Below are positions 18,377 to 28,095 of a stretch of DNA of 56,182 nucleotides, in pieces; the first letter of the stretch is position 1; each line of letters starts with the position of its first letter. Under the pieces are notes generated by a model. The model saw only the letters and a program-made list of their open reading frames with translations, did no database searches and was not told where the DNA came from. This DNA is from Parashewanella curva. Lineage in GTDB: Bacteria; Pseudomonadota; Gammaproteobacteria; Enterobacterales; Shewanellaceae. The stretch lies in NCBI RefSeq assembly GCF_003675895.1, contig NZ_ML014779.1:1-56182 (forward strand). Direction: 5' to 3'. Position numbers and translations under genes: made by a program.

Positions 18377-19630
18377 CTATTTGTAAACAGGGAAGCGACT
18401 GCAAAGCTCAAGAACTTGTTCCTTAACTCGATTAATCACATCTTCGTTATGTGCGTCATCTAAAACATCACAAATCCAGTGAGTTAATGTTTGAGCTTCA
18501 TCTTCTTTAAATCCACGACGGGTAATGGCTGGTGTACCAATACGAATACCAGATGTCACAAATGGAGAGCGAGGATCATTAGGTACAGAGTTCTTATTTA
18601 CCGTGATGTTAGCGCTTCCAAGTGCTGCGTCGGCTTCTTTACCTGTCAACTCACGACCGATTAAGTCAACAAGCATAAGGTGGTTTTCAGTTCCGCCTGA
18701 TACGATTTTATAACCACGCTCTAAGAATACTTCCACCATAGCTTTAGCATTCTTAACTACTTGTTGCTGGTAAGCTTTAAACTCTGGTAATAATGCTTCT
18801 TTAAAGGCTACCGCTTTACCTGCGATAACATGCATTAATGGCCCACCTTGACCACCAGGGAATACTGCAGAGTTTAGCTTTTTGTGTAAATCTTCATCTT
18901 GTTCAGCTGATAAGATGATACCACCACGAGGACCAGCCAGTGTCTTGTGAGTAGTTGAGGTAACAACGTGAGCATGAGGTAATGGGTCAGGATAAACACC
19001 AGCCGCGATTAAGCCTGCTACGTGAGCCATATCGACAAATAGGTAAGCGCCAATTTTATCAGCGATTTCACGCATCTTCGCCCAATCAACAATACCAGAA
19101 TAGGCAGAGAAGCCACCAATGATCATTTTAGGCTTATGTTCGACCGCTAATTGCTCAAGCTCTTGATAATCAATTTTTCCTGATTCGTCGATACCGTAAG
19201 GCACGATATCATACAATTTACCTGAAAAGTTCACTGGTGAACCATGAGTTAAGTGACCACCGTGCGCTAGGTTCATACCTAATACTTTGTCACCTGGTTT
19301 CAGTAAGGTCATGTATACAGCCGAGTTAGCTTGCGAACCTGAATGAGGCTGTACGTTAGCGTAAACCGCACCAAACAGTTCTTTTACACGCTCTATCGCC
19401 AGCGCTTCAACAACATCAACGTGTTCACAACCACCATAATAACGTTTACCTGGATAACCTTCTGCGTACTTATTAGTTAATACAGAACCTTGCGCTTCCA
19501 TCACTCGAGCACTGGTGTAGTTTTCAGAAGCAATTAATTCGATGTGTTCTTCTTGACGTACTTTTTCTTTTTGCATCGCTTGAGCCAATTCTGGATCAAA
19601 ATCAGCGATTGTCATGTCATGTTGCTGCAT
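18377..19630 (-). CDS. glyA: Serine hydroxymethyltransferase
   Basis: PLP enzyme interconverting serine and glycine with tetrahydrofolate, the main source of one-carbon units. 417 residues, as in E. coli. Motifs: [52 protein letters not shown] and the PLP-lysine motif [15 protein letters not shown]. It is preceded by AGAAAATAAT before the ATG (weak site) and followed by its own terminator. Its upstream region (19631-20337) is shared with ettA and carries a MITE. Confidence 0.97.
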   Translation of the reverse strand: MQQHDMTIADFDPELAQAMQKEKVRQEEHIELIASENYTSARVMEAQGSVLTNKYAEGYPGKRYYGGCEHVDVVEALAIERVKELFGAVYANVQPHSGSQANSAVYMTLLKPGDKVLGMNLAHGGHLTHGSPVNFSGKLYDIVPYGIDESGKIDYQELEQLAVEHKPKMIIGGFSAYSGIVDWAKMREIADKIGAYLFVDMAHVAGLIAAGVYPDPLPHAHVVTSTTHKTLAGPRGGIILSAEQDEDLHKKLNSAVFPGGQGGPLMHVIAGKAVAFKEALLPEFKAYQQQVVKNAKAMVEVFLERGYKIVSGGTENHLMLVDLIGRELTGKEADAALGSANITVNKNSVPNDPRSPFVTSGIRIGTPAITRRGFKEDEAQTLTHWICDVLDDAHNEDVINRVKEQVLELCSRFPVYK

Positions 19631-19980
19631 TATTTTCTCCGAAAAAAATAACGTAAGTGTGGGTATAGGTTTAAATTTTTAATTTGGGCGGCATTTTACT
19701 CTTTCATGTAACATTATCCCAGTAAATTAAACCGTTTTTTCACACTGTTTTGCATTTAGAACATTTAACTCTGTTCTTCATCAAGAATAACTTTTGGTCA
19801 AAGCATTAAATGCCGAAAAGAGTTTTTCAATGTTTAAACTATTCTCATATAGTTACGAAATAAAAATTGAGATCGATCTTAATTGATAAAATAGGTGATA
19901 GATAAAGCAGGCACTTAGAGAACTCATAAATATTGTATTATTGCAGTCGTTAATTATCTATTGGGCTTCAGACATATATT
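19631..19980. other. Intergenic region upstream of glyA
   Basis: AT-rich non-coding DNA that should hold the glyA promoter on the minus strand. I see no convincing operator, small RNA or ORF. The next 265 bases are a MITE, and 20246-20337 leads into ettA. Confidence 0.5.
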
Positions 19981-20245
19981 AGGGCCTGTTGATCTTTCGT
20001 GCTTATTTTTGCAGCGATAAATTGGTTATCTTATGCAAGGCGGAGTTTGTGCGGTGTAGTTATTCTACATAAACAAACGATAACGCAGTAGAAGTGACCA
20101 ATTTACGCTGTCTTCGATGCTTTTGAGCACTTCCTGTTCTGTGTTATGAACAGCTTACTTAGATAGCTAAGCTTCACTGGTCATGCCTTGAACAGAAAAG
20201 CGCTCAAATAGCACAAAATTTAAGCCTGAAAGATCAACAGGCCCT
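19981..20245. mobile_element. 265-bp MITE-like element, copy 2 (inverted relative to copy 1)
   Basis: It begins AGGGCCTGTTGATCTTTC and ends with its complement GAAAGATCAACAGGCCCT. Length and nearly all internal sequence match the element at 9388-9652 read on the other strand, with scattered substitutions. It contains the same two internal hairpin arms and no ORF. It lies between divergently placed glyA and ettA. Confidence 0.88.
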
Positions 20246-20337
20246 AGGTAAAAAATCACAATTCAGCCATCGGGTTTAAGTTTTCCTAGGATTACAATAC
20301 AATTTAGTTCACTTTATTCATATTTTAGAAATAACCA

Positions 20338-22005
20338 ATGGCACAATTCGTATATAGCATGTTGCGTGTGGGCAAGGTTGTTCCACCCAAAAAACAAATC
20401 CTAAAAGACATTTCTTTAAGCTTTTACCCGGGCGCCAAAATCGGTGTACTTGGTCTAAACGGCGCCGGTAAATCGACATTACTTCGCATTATGGCAGGTA
20501 TTGATACCGAGATTGAGGGTGAAGCTCGCCCTATGCCTGGACTGAAGATCGGCTACCTTCCGCAAGAACCAAGACTTGATGAAAGTAAAACCGTTCGCGA
20601 AACCATTGAAGAAGCCGTAGCTGAAGCAAAAAATGCACTTACTCGTCTTGACGAAGTGTATGCTGCTTATGCTGAACCTGATGCTGACTTTGATGCTCTA
20701 GCTAAAGAACAAGGTGAGCTTGAAGCGATTATTCAGTCTCAAGATGCTCATAATCTTGATGTGATTTTAGACAGAGCAGCAAATGCACTTCGCCTTCCAG
20801 ATTGGGATGAAAAAATTGAAGTATTATCAGGTGGTGAGCGTCGTCGTGTGGCGATTTGTCGCCTTTTGCTTGAAAAGCCGGAAATGTTGCTTCTTGACGA
20901 ACCAACCAACCACTTAGATGCAGAATCGGTGGCTTGGCTTGAGAACTTCCTCCATGAATATACGGGTACTGTTGTGGCGATCACCCACGACCGTTATTTC
21001 TTGGATAATGCCGCAGGCTGGATTTTAGAACTTGACCGCGGTGAAGGTATTCCATGGGAAGGCAATTATACCTCGTGGCTTGAGCAAAAAGATGTGCGCT
21101 TGAAGCAAGAGTCTGCTGCTGAAAGTGCCCGCCAAAAAACCATTGCCAAAGAATTGGAGTGGGTACGACAAGGTACTAAAGGCCGTCAGTCTAAAGGTAA
21201 AGCGCGTATGGCTCGTTTCGAAGAGCTTAATACCAACGATTACCAAAAACGTAACGAGACTAACGAACTATTCATTCCACCAGGTCCGCGCTTGGGCGAC
21301 AAGGTTATCGAGGTAAATAACTTAACTAAGTCTTATGGCGACCGCGTTTTGATTGATAACTTATCGTTCACTGTCCCTAAAGGCGCTATTGTAGGTATTA
21401 TCGGTGCAAACGGTGCTGGTAAATCTACGCTATTCCGTATGCTATCAGGTTCAGAGCAACCTGATAGCGGTAGTATTGAATTGGGTGATACCGTACAACT
21501 GGCTTCGGTAGAACAGTTCCGTGACTCCATGAATGACAAAAACACCATTTGGGAAGAAATTTCCGGCGGTCAAGACATCATTCGAATCAACAATATGGAA
21601 ATTCCAAGCCGTGCTTATGTAGGTCGTTTTAACTTTAAAGGTGGTGATCAACAGAAAATCATCGGCAGCCTATCAGGTGGTGAACGTAACCGAGTTCATT
21701 TAGCAAAACTACTGCAAGCCGGCGGTAACGTATTACTTCTCGATGAGCCAACCAACGACCTTGACGTTGAAACTTTGCGTGCACTTGAAGAAGCCATCGT
21801 CGAATTCCCGGGTTGCGCTATGGTTATCTCGCATGACCGCTGGTTCTTAGACCGTATTTGTACTCATATTCTTGATTACCGTGATGAAGGCCAAGTGAAC
21901 TTCTACGAAGGTAACTACACTGAATATTCTGCATGGTTAAAAGAGCACTTAGGTACAGATGTGATTGAACCACACCGTTTGAAATACAAGCGTATAAGTA
22001 AGTAA
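20338..22005 (+). CDS. ettA: Energy-dependent translational throttle protein EttA
   Basis: ABC-F ATPase that binds the ribosomal E site and gates the first peptide-bond steps according to ATP/ADP. 555 residues, soluble, no membrane helices. ABC1 has GLNGAGKST, LSGGERRRVAICRLL and LLLDEPTNHLDAESV. A linker of about 80 residues (the P-site tRNA interaction motif, about 240-320) follows. ABC2 has GANGAGKST, LSGGERNRVHLAKLL and LLLDEPTNDLDVETL. The family is well conserved and the length is standard. It is followed at once by a strong terminator. Confidence 0.97.
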   Translation: MAQFVYSMLRVGKVVPPKKQILKDISLSFYPGAKIGVLGLNGAGKSTLLRIMAGIDTEIEGEARPMPGLKIGYLPQEPRLDESKTVRETIEEAVAEAKNALTRLDEVYAAYAEPDADFDALAKEQGELEAIIQSQDAHNLDVILDRAANALRLPDWDEKIEVLSGGERRRVAICRLLLEKPEMLLLDEPTNHLDAESVAWLENFLHEYTGTVVAITHDRYFLDNAAGWILELDRGEGIPWEGNYTSWLEQKDVRLKQESAAESARQKTIAKELEWVRQGTKGRQSKGKARMARFEELNTNDYQKRNETNELFIPPGPRLGDKVIEVNNLTKSYGDRVLIDNLSFTVPKGAIVGIIGANGAGKSTLFRMLSGSEQPDSGSIELGDTVQLASVEQFRDSMNDKNTIWEEISGGQDIIRINNMEIPSRAYVGRFNFKGGDQQKIIGSLSGGERNRVHLAKLLQAGGNVLLLDEPTNDLDVETLRALEEAIVEFPGCAMVISHDRWFLDRICTHILDYRDEGQVNFYEGNYTEYSAWLKEHLGTDVIEPHRLKYKRISK

Positions 22006-22016
22006 TTCAAATTTAG

Positions 22017-22044
22017 ACAGAGGCTTACGAGCCTCTGTTTTTTT
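22017..22044 (+). terminator. Intrinsic terminator of ettA
   Basis: ACAGAGGCT, loop TACG, AGCCTCTGT and then seven T bases form a perfect 9-bp stem directly after the ettA stop. The next gene starts 10 bases downstream. Confidence 0.93.
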
Positions 22045-22053
22045 AAGGCATTT

Positions 22054-22626
22054 ATGAATATTGTCGTTAGCGATATTTGGGGAATGACTTCTTATCTCCA
22101 GAATCTAATATGTGAAATTGGATCAGAAACAATCATCCACGACTCTTATGATGGTCAGTTAATGAGCTTTAAAAATGAGCAGCAAGCATACTGCTACTTT
22201 ATGGAACACTCTGGGATAGATTCGTATTCGAAATCGCTTAACGAATTATTGGAACAGATAAAGATGCCTGTAAACTTGATTGGATTCAGTTCTGGCGCAT
22301 CTGCGATTTGGAATATTACGGATCGTATTCATGAAAATAATATTCAAACTGCAATCTGCTTCTATGGTGGACAAATTAGGCATACTCTAAACAAAACTCC
22401 GAAGTTTAAAACCATTCATATCATGCCTAGAAAAGAATCACATTTTGATTTACCAACTGTTATAGATAAGCTCGCAGCTAAACCAAATACTGAAATCATC
22501 CAAACAGAATATCTGCATGGTTTTATGAATCAATGCTCACCTAACTTTTCTTCAAAGGGGTATCAAGAATACCTAACATTCCTCAAAGGTCGCCTACGAA
22601 CAAAATCTCAGGCTCCCTATATTTAG
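22054..22626 (+). CDS. Small alpha/beta-hydrolase, dienelactone-hydrolase-like
   Basis: 190 residues, cytoplasmic. The nucleophile elbow reads LIGFSSGASAIWN (Ser in GFSSG), followed by AICFYGGQIR, a typical dienelactone-hydrolase-type strand, and a late His in EYLHGFMN that could complete the triad. An acidic residue is less certain. The N-terminus (MNIVVSDIWGMTSYL) matches the short Shewanella/Vibrio hydrolase type that often sits near ettA. Substrate unknown. The ATG at 22054 has TAAGGC upstream. The gene starts just after the ettA terminator, so read-through or a promoter within the terminator region would be needed. Confidence 0.72.
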   Translation: MNIVVSDIWGMTSYLQNLICEIGSETIIHDSYDGQLMSFKNEQQAYCYFMEHSGIDSYSKSLNELLEQIKMPVNLIGFSSGASAIWNITDRIHENNIQTAICFYGGQIRHTLNKTPKFKTIHIMPRKESHFDLPTVIDKLAAKPNTEIIQTEYLHGFMNQCSPNFSSKGYQEYLTFLKGRLRTKSQAPYI

Positions 22627-23044
22627 TCTGAGCTATGCATAACGTAATCCCCCCTTTAATAGAAGAGGAATTTTGTTAAAAATATCGAATTTAAGCACTT
22701 GAAGTCCCCCAAAGAAAAATTGTTCAAAGAAATTTAAATGCATTGATAGCTGGAAAACTCACTATTTGGCCTTTCACATAAGCTCTTGTGTGTTAACAAT
22801 AATTAATAAAATTAAGATTAAACATCATTCAAAAACGATGCAAAATCAAAGACTATTGAAGCATAAAATTGAACTAACTGAATTGGGCAACGCATTAATG
22901 GCACGCCGTTAATATATACTCGTGATAAAAAAGAGGATAGATGGATAGAAAGCAAGACTTAGTTTTTAAGTGACACATCTTCAATACATACTGTTTAGCT
23001 ACTTAGGTTTTTACACTAAAAAAATGACTTATGAAGGAGATACT
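22627..23044. other. Intergenic region with a possible gene remnant and a repeat end
   Basis: No complete gene. From about 22842 a plus-strand frame reads MQNQRLLKHKIELTELG and then NALMARR before a TAA at 22910-22912. It has a winged-helix-like ending but no matching upstream body, so it is probably the tail of a lost gene. Two bases after that stop a single TATACTCGTGATA repeat end occurs (22915-22927). The promoter of the following 831-aa gene should lie in the last 120 bases. Confidence 0.4.
22915..22927 (+). repeat. Solo end of the TATACTCGTGATA repeat
   Basis: TATACTCGTGATA, identical to the outer part of the repeats at 7116, 11513 and 47006. The inner TGAAGATGCA part is absent. It sits just after a stop codon, like the other copies. 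Confidence 0.65.
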
Positions 23045-25540
23045 ATGACTGACCCTGCAATACCCCCTGAGACCGCTCAACATCATTATCCTACTGCCCA
23101 AGCTATGAGCGGCTTACCACCAGAAAGTACTGGGGAGCAGAGTAGCTCAGCAAGCAACCAACACTGTAATCCAACAACTCATTCATATACATTTTCAGAG
23201 GCACAAGTTACTCAAGCCTTCGCTGCATTAAATTTTCATAATGCTCCTGTCAATCTTCCTCCAAGTCATCATGATGCACCTCCTAGAAGTCAAACACCGT
23301 ATTTTGTAGCACAATATCAACCATCTTGGAGTGAACAACATCTGCATCAAATGGGGGGATTTCCTCCACGTCAACTTACTGGATATACTCCACAACAAAT
23401 GAGTAGCTACCCGCAATCCGACGGTAGATACCCACAACCCGTCGGTGGATACCCACAACCCGTCGGTGAATACCCACAATCCGGCGGTAGATACCCACAA
23501 TCCGGCGGTAGATACCCACAACCCGTAGGTGGATACCAACAACCCGTCAGTGGATACCCACAATCCGGCGGTGGATACTCGCAAACCGGCGGTGGATTCC
23601 CTCAACCTGTCGGTGGATACTCGCAAACCGGCGGTGGATTCCCTACTACACAAATCGGGCAACCCCTTCAACCCACTAGATACCGTCGCCTGCCCCCCCC
23701 TTCGAAACAACAACAAGTAGGTGAACACAGTCAACCGTCTCCAACGGTAAATCCTCATGAGACCGAGACAGGTGATTTATCAAGTTTACTAGACACCACA
23801 GAAAACCATGTCACAGTTAACGAAATAAAACAGACTTCAATAGTTGCAGTAGCTAGACTTGAAAGAGAAAATAAATTAAGAAAATTAAATGCCACTATTT
23901 CTCAAGGTATAACTGAAATGCATAAGGATATACTGAGAGGAGCTATTATAGCGGCTGATATAACGTGGGTGAATTTACTTCCTTATCTTGAAGGTGCAAT
24001 AAGTAAAACTTTACCAGCTGAAAATAACGGCGAAAAAAGCATACCTAATATAGAAAGTATTCTAAATCAATTTGACTCTGATTTTTTATCTCAACTTTAT
24101 GAATACCAACAATCATTTAATTTTGAACAACAATTCAATCAAGTCTCCGAGATTTTTGCTAATTGTGTGCAAATGGATATAAGTGAAGCTAAGCACTATG
24201 TTTTAACTGCGATTTACCAAGAACTGTTTAAAGCTCAATCCAGCATCACCTCATCAATGAACACATCATCAACATTCTTAAAGGTCAAACAGTTAGTTGA
24301 ACAAGCGAATAAAGTCGGTAAGCCAGTTGAGTTGACGCGAGTTAAACCCAACGTTGAAATTCAACTCCAACTGTTATCAGCAATTGAGGAAATATTAACT
24401 CAAACACTAGGAAACATAGACATCGAACAAACAATTCAATACTTTACCTTTACCCTATTGAAAGAGTTGGATAGTTTCTTACCTGAGTTATCTGACCGTA
24501 CTCTCAGTAGTATATTAGAAAAACATAAAAACCTTGGGCGAATATTACAACATACAGATCGAAATGTTTATCTTAGAACTGCACTCGTAAAGGATAGGTA
24601 TGAAGCTGCGCGTACATATGCTCCGAACAGCCCTAGATGGAGAAGCAATGGAGCGCTTTCATTAATAAGCACCGTAATATCTGAGTACATGAAAGAAGAA
24701 TTGCAATGCGACGAGTCTAAAGCCAAAGCTCATGTCCACAGAGCAATACTTTCGTCAAAATACGATTCTGTCACCGGACTCAAAGAAAAAATCAACGCTA
24801 CAGCCGCAGCCGTTGTATGTCATCGTACAGTGGTATCTGATATAGCCTTAGTAAAAGTAATGCTGCAAGTCACTAAAACAGACCTAAAAATGGATAAACC
24901 ATTAGCATCTCGGCGGGCGAAGCAAGCTGTAACTTCAGAGAATTCTCCGCATCCACTTGACCTCGTGACTTCCCCTGCTGGAGATACGGCTTCATCGCAA
25001 TTACAAAAATCACCTGTTACAGCGCTTCCAATTACATATCATCAAACTCCCCCCCCCGTTACACCAACACATCCTGATACCACAACTAAAGTCCAACAAA
25101 AGCCAGTAGCAACAACTAAAGTCAAAACAAATCCAGTGGCAACGAAGCAACCGATAGCTGTTGAGCATAAAAAAAGTGAGGAAGGTAAAGTATCCCCTGA
25201 AGCTTTCATTGAACAGCAATCTGAAAGCCTAGTTGCAGCATTACAGAGTTCACTTCAAACATTCTCAAACACCTTATTTAGAAAGGGTATGCTTAAGCGA
25301 AAATACTCTTTTTCAACTCAACCAGCCAAAAGAGCTGAGGTTGAAGCAGTCCTTAATGAAGTCAAAAATTTCTTCAAAATATGCAGGCATCAAAAAGCAA
25401 AGCGGTGGGATGACTTTTTAGAAGCTTTAGATTTGAGTGATCCACTGGCTGGAAATGGCTCCGCAGGGAGTCGGAGCAAAGATGTGAAGCTAACTCCCAT
25501 ACAAAATATAAGGCTACAATCGCGACAAGTTGTTGTGTAA
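23045..25540 (+). CDS. 831-residue repeat protein of unknown function
   Basis: I do not recognise this protein. The ATG at 23045 has an excellent ribosome site (GAAGGAGATACT); the GTG at 22970 is unlikely. Residues 1-120 are low-complexity and rich in Pro, Gln, Ser and His. Residues 122-205 are twelve heptads of the YPQxxGG type. Residues about 206-250 are Pro-rich. Residues about 270-630 are helical without obvious membrane or signal segments. A Pro/Thr/Lys linker (about 640-715, with [19 protein letters not shown]) leads to a helical C-terminal domain (about 720-831). Two poly-C tracts (8 C at 23693-23700, 9 C at 25049-25057) lie in frame and could slip. The absence of a signal peptide plus a disordered N-terminus is compatible with a secreted effector or a scaffold protein, but nothing nearby decides this. 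Confidence 0.75.
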   Translation: MTDPAIPPETAQHHYPTAQAMSGLPPESTGEQSSSASNQHCNPTTHSYTFSEAQVTQAFAALNFHNAPVNLPPSHHDAPPRSQTPYFVAQYQPSWSEQHLHQMGGFPPRQLTGYTPQQMSSYPQSDGRYPQPVGGYPQPVGEYPQSGGRYPQSGGRYPQPVGGYQQPVSGYPQSGGGYSQTGGGFPQPVGGYSQTGGGFPTTQIGQPLQPTRYRRLPPPSKQQQVGEHSQPSPTVNPHETETGDLSSLLDTTENHVTVNEIKQTSIVAVARLERENKLRKLNATISQGITEMHKDILRGAIIAADITWVNLLPYLEGAISKTLPAENNGEKSIPNIESILNQFDSDFLSQLYEYQQSFNFEQQFNQVSEIFANCVQMDISEAKHYVLTAIYQELFKAQSSITSSMNTSSTFLKVKQLVEQANKVGKPVELTRVKPNVEIQLQLLSAIEEILTQTLGNIDIEQTIQYFTFTLLKELDSFLPELSDRTLSSILEKHKNLGRILQHTDRNVYLRTALVKDRYEAARTYAPNSPRWRSNGALSLISTVISEYMKEELQCDESKAKAHVHRAILSSKYDSVTGLKEKINATAAAVVCHRTVVSDIALVKVMLQVTKTDLKMDKPLASRRAKQAVTSENSPHPLDLVTSPAGDTASSQLQKSPVTALPITYHQTPPPVTPTHPDTTTKVQQKPVATTKVKTNPVATKQPIAVEHKKSEEGKVSPEAFIEQQSESLVAALQSSLQTFSNTLFRKGMLKRKYSFSTQPAKRAEVEAVLNEVKNFFKICRHQKAKRWDDFLEALDLSDPLAGNGSAGSRSKDVKLTPIQNIRLQSRQVVV
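23408..23659 (+). repeat. 21-bp coding tandem repeat, 12 units
   Basis: Twelve consecutive 21-base units, each encoding a heptad such as [14 protein letters not shown] or YSQTGGG, with the last unit diverged (FPTTQIG). High nucleotide identity between units (shared TACCCACAA and GGCGGT) points to recent expansion by slippage or recombination. Copy number is likely to vary among strains. Confidence 0.93.
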
Positions 25541-25558
25541 TACATATATTCAAAATCA

Positions 25559-25580
25559 GTAAGCTGGGGCACCAGCTTAC
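25559..25580 (+). terminator. Hairpin after the 831-aa gene
   Basis: GTAAGCTGG, loop GGCA, CCAGCTTAC form a perfect 9-bp stem 19 bases after the stop. There is no T-run, so termination would be weak. It may instead stabilise the mRNA end. Confidence 0.55.
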
Positions 25581-25709
25581 ATAGGCCAAGTCATCAATGC
25601 TGTGATAACATCAAAAGCTCAATTTTGAAGTATTGTAATAGCATCAACCTGCATTCAATCATGATCGCTCAGTAATAAGTAGATGCTATCTATAAATTAA
25701 GGATTATTT

Positions 25710-26183
25710 GTGAGCAGAATCGCTGTATTTGTCGATGTTCAAAATATTTATTACACCACTAGAGAAGCTTTTGGTCGCCAGTTTGACTATCGTAAATTTT
25801 GGGCTCAACTTAGTGAGCGAGGTGATATCGTCATCGCACACGCTTATGCCATTGAGCGGGATGACAACGGCCAAATTAAGTTTCAAGATGCGCTAAGGCA
25901 CATCGGATTTGATGTAAAACTCAAGCCTTTTATTCAGCGTGCCGATGGCTCTGCAAAAGGAGATTGGGATGTCGGTATAACCATAGATGTACTAGAGGCA
26001 GCCCCAGAAGTTGACGAAGTCGTTTTACTTTCTGGTGATGGGGATTTCAGCCTTTTACTTTCCAAAATATCTTCTAAGTACAATATCCAGACTAAGGTTT
26101 TTGGTGTACCATCTTTGACGGCTAAATCCCTGATTGATTCTTGTAATGAATACATAGAAATCAACAACTCACTTCTAAGGTAG
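25710..26183 (+). CDS. NYN domain protein (LabA/DUF88-like, PIN-like fold)
   Basis: 157 residues with the single-domain NYN architecture. Asp9 in VFVDVQNIYY, the GDWDVGITIDVLE stretch (Asp85, Asp87) and SGDGDF (Asp110, Asp112) supply the usual acidic metal-binding cluster of PIN/FLAP-like nucleases. The start is GTG at 25710 with AAGGA upstream. Family members are thought to be RNases, but substrates are mostly unknown. It stands 12 bases before the thioesterase gene on the same strand, so they may be co-transcribed. Confidence 0.9.
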   Translation: MSRIAVFVDVQNIYYTTREAFGRQFDYRKFWAQLSERGDIVIAHAYAIERDDNGQIKFQDALRHIGFDVKLKPFIQRADGSAKGDWDVGITIDVLEAAPEVDEVVLLSGDGDFSLLLSKISSKYNIQTKVFGVPSLTAKSLIDSCNEYIEINNSLLR

Positions 26184-26195
26184 CACTAGAAACAC

Positions 26196-26609
26196 ATGCA
26201 CAACTTGAGTCAAACCTTTCACTTCCCAGTCCAGATTTATTACGAAGACACCGATTTTTCAGGTGTCGTATATCACCCTAATTTCTTAAAATACTTTGAA
26301 AGAGCGAGAGAGCATGTGATCGGGGCAGCGCGATTAAAGCAACTGTGGGAACAAGAACAACTGGGCTTTGCCGTTTATAAAAGTGAAATGACTTGCCAAG
26401 AAGGCGTTGAATTTAGTGATATCATTGATGTAAGAACTCGATTTTTCATCGAAAGCCAGTACCGCACTGTCTGGCATCAAGAAATTTACCGTCCAAATGC
26501 AACTAAACCAGCGGTGATAGCAAAAATTGAGATGGTGTGTATGAATAGCAAAAGACATTTAACCGCTATGCCAGATACATTGATGGCCGAGTTAACTCAG
26601 CAATTCTAG
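26196..26609 (+). CDS. YbgC/4HBT-family acyl-CoA thioesterase
   Basis: 137-residue single hot-dog domain. FPVQIYYEDTDFSGVVYHPNFLKYFERARE is the 4-hydroxybenzoyl-CoA thioesterase signature, with the catalytic Asp in YEDTDFSG. Residues 60-130 complete the sheet (FAVYKSEMTCQEGVEF). It resembles YbgC but is not next to tol-pal genes, so this is probably a paralogue of unknown acyl substrate. Its last 44 bases overlap the 3' end of the convergent GGDEF-EAL gene. Confidence 0.85.
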   Translation: MHNLSQTFHFPVQIYYEDTDFSGVVYHPNFLKYFERAREHVIGAARLKQLWEQEQLGFAVYKSEMTCQEGVEFSDIIDVRTRFFIESQYRTVWHQEIYRPNATKPAVIAKIEMVCMNSKRHLTAMPDTLMAELTQQF

Positions 26610-28095
26610 TTTTGCTGAGTTCATCCCACCTTAATTCTAATTCAAAAGGCTTTAGCGGCTCAGAATAATAAGTGCCCTGTATTTTGTTTACGCCCATTCT
26701 TAGTAACAACTCGCGAACTTTGCGGCTTTCCACACCTTCAACGGTCACATCCAACCCTAACTTTTTAGGCAAACTAATACTGGTTTCAAGAATAAAAAGT
26801 GAAGCCTTGTCATTAAAAATATCTTCTAAAAAAGATCGATCTACTTTCACTTCATCAATGGGGAGTCTTTTTAAATAGGCAAGTGAAGAATGACCTGTTC
26901 CAAAATCATCAATAGCAATCGAAATTCCTAAATCACGTAATGAATGCAGTGTTTCAGTGGCTTTTAGGGTATCTTCCATCAAACTGCTTTCGGTTAATTC
27001 AATACTCAGGCAATCCCCGGGCAAATTGTGTCTCTCTAACGCTGATTTAATATCTTTAACCAAATTATCACAACATAAATCTGATGAAGACAAGTTTATT
27101 CCAACTTGGGTATATAAACCTGCGCTACGCCATAATACTTGCTGATGCAGTACTTTTTCGATCACCCAGTGACTGATAATATCGATCATTCCAGCTCGCT
27201 CTGCCAAGGGAATAAATTCCGCAGGTGATATGAATCCTATCTCAGGGTGCTCCCAACGGAGCAAAGCTTCTACTTGCGAAAACCCGCTGCATGGTAGCGA
27301 TTCTTTGGGCTGATAAACAATGTTCATTTCATCTTTTGTTAACGCCTTTGGTATCGCAGCAATAATTGCAAGTTCTCGATCTTGAATTCGATCATCGCCG
27401 GCTTGATAGCTTGAAAAGAGTAATGGACTGGTTACAGACTTTTTTAGGGCAAGATCTAATCTCTTCAGCATTGTGCTGACATCTGAATAGTGTTCTTCCA
27501 GCCCTAATACCGCCATTTTTAATTTCACACTTATAGGAGTGTTGTTAATTTTTAAAGGTGTTTGTAGTTGCTGTTGTAATTCAAGCAAATCTTCAATTGG
27601 GCAATAGTGTTCAAAATACAAAAAGAATTCAGCGCCGCTCATTCTTGCCATTAACCTTGGTCGTTGTGGCATGGTTTTGAGTCTATCTGTAAATCGTTTT
27701 AGTAATTGATCACCCAACGAAAAGCCAAACATATTATTTACAAAGCGAAATCGGTGGATATCTAACAATACGAAATAGCCCTTTTTAACCGGCATAAGCA
27801 TGGCCAAACGGCTTTTTAAACCAATACGATTCATCAAACCTGTAAGTTTGTCGAGGCCTGTTGGGGGTGGAATAACTTTAAGGAAATTGTCGATTGCGGA
27901 GTAAAGTATTCTATAACGTAGGGGGACATCGTACATTTTTAATGGCGTACGATGTTCAATTTGTTGTGCTATTTTACTTGAAAGCTTACTAATGAACTCA
28001 TCTTCAAGGTTAGATTCTCTGTACTTACTATATAACACCCAGCAAAGCATAACTAACGCTATGGCTAGAGTTGTAGTTATCCCTAAAATTAACAC
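26566..28095 (-). CDS. GGDEF-EAL protein, probably a cyclic-di-GMP phosphodiesterase
   Basis: 509 residues, GTG start at 28095 with AAGGA upstream. One N-terminal membrane helix (about 3-23), a short linker, a degenerate GGDEF domain (the signature is SGAEF in MSGAEFFLYF) and a full EAL domain. EAL residues appear intact: VEALLRW, the Asn in GINLSSSD, ELTESSLM, IDDFGTGHSSL, VKVDRSF, VEGVES and QGTYYSEPL. The GGDEF half is therefore expected to be non-cyclising, possibly regulatory. Membrane anchoring suggests control of motility or biofilm. The 3' end overlaps the convergent thioesterase gene. Confidence 0.92.
   Translation of the reverse strand: MLILGITTTLAIALVMLCWVLYSKYRESNLEDEFISKLSSKIAQQIEHRTPLKMYDVPLRYRILYSAIDNFLKVIPPPTGLDKLTGLMNRIGLKSRLAMLMPVKKGYFVLLDIHRFRFVNNMFGFSLGDQLLKRFTDRLKTMPQRPRLMARMSGAEFFLYFEHYCPIEDLLELQQQLQTPLKINNTPISVKLKMAVLGLEEHYSDVSTMLKRLDLALKKSVTSPLLFSSYQAGDDRIQDRELAIIAAIPKALTKDEMNIVYQPKESLPCSGFSQVEALLRWEHPEIGFISPAEFIPLAERAGMIDIISHWVIEKVLHQQVLWRSAGLYTQVGINLSSSDLCCDNLVKDIKSALERHNLPGDCLSIELTESSLMEDTLKATETLHSLRDLGISIAIDDFGTGHSSLAYLKRLPIDEVKVDRSFLEDIFNDKASLFILETSISLPKKLGLDVTVEGVESRKVRELLLRMGVNKIQGTYYSEPLKPFELELRWDELSKTRIAELTRPSMYLA

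Noticed and set aside
23408..23659. Regular repeats that could be read as a CRISPR array
   Set aside because: Units are contiguous 21-mers without spacers, in frame, encoding heptads. No cas genes nearby.
23228..23758. Minus-strand open frame with repeated VSTDGL/VSTAGL units
   Set aside because: It is the mirror of the 21-bp tandem repeat in the 831-aa gene; the repeat keeps all frames open. No ribosome site or family.
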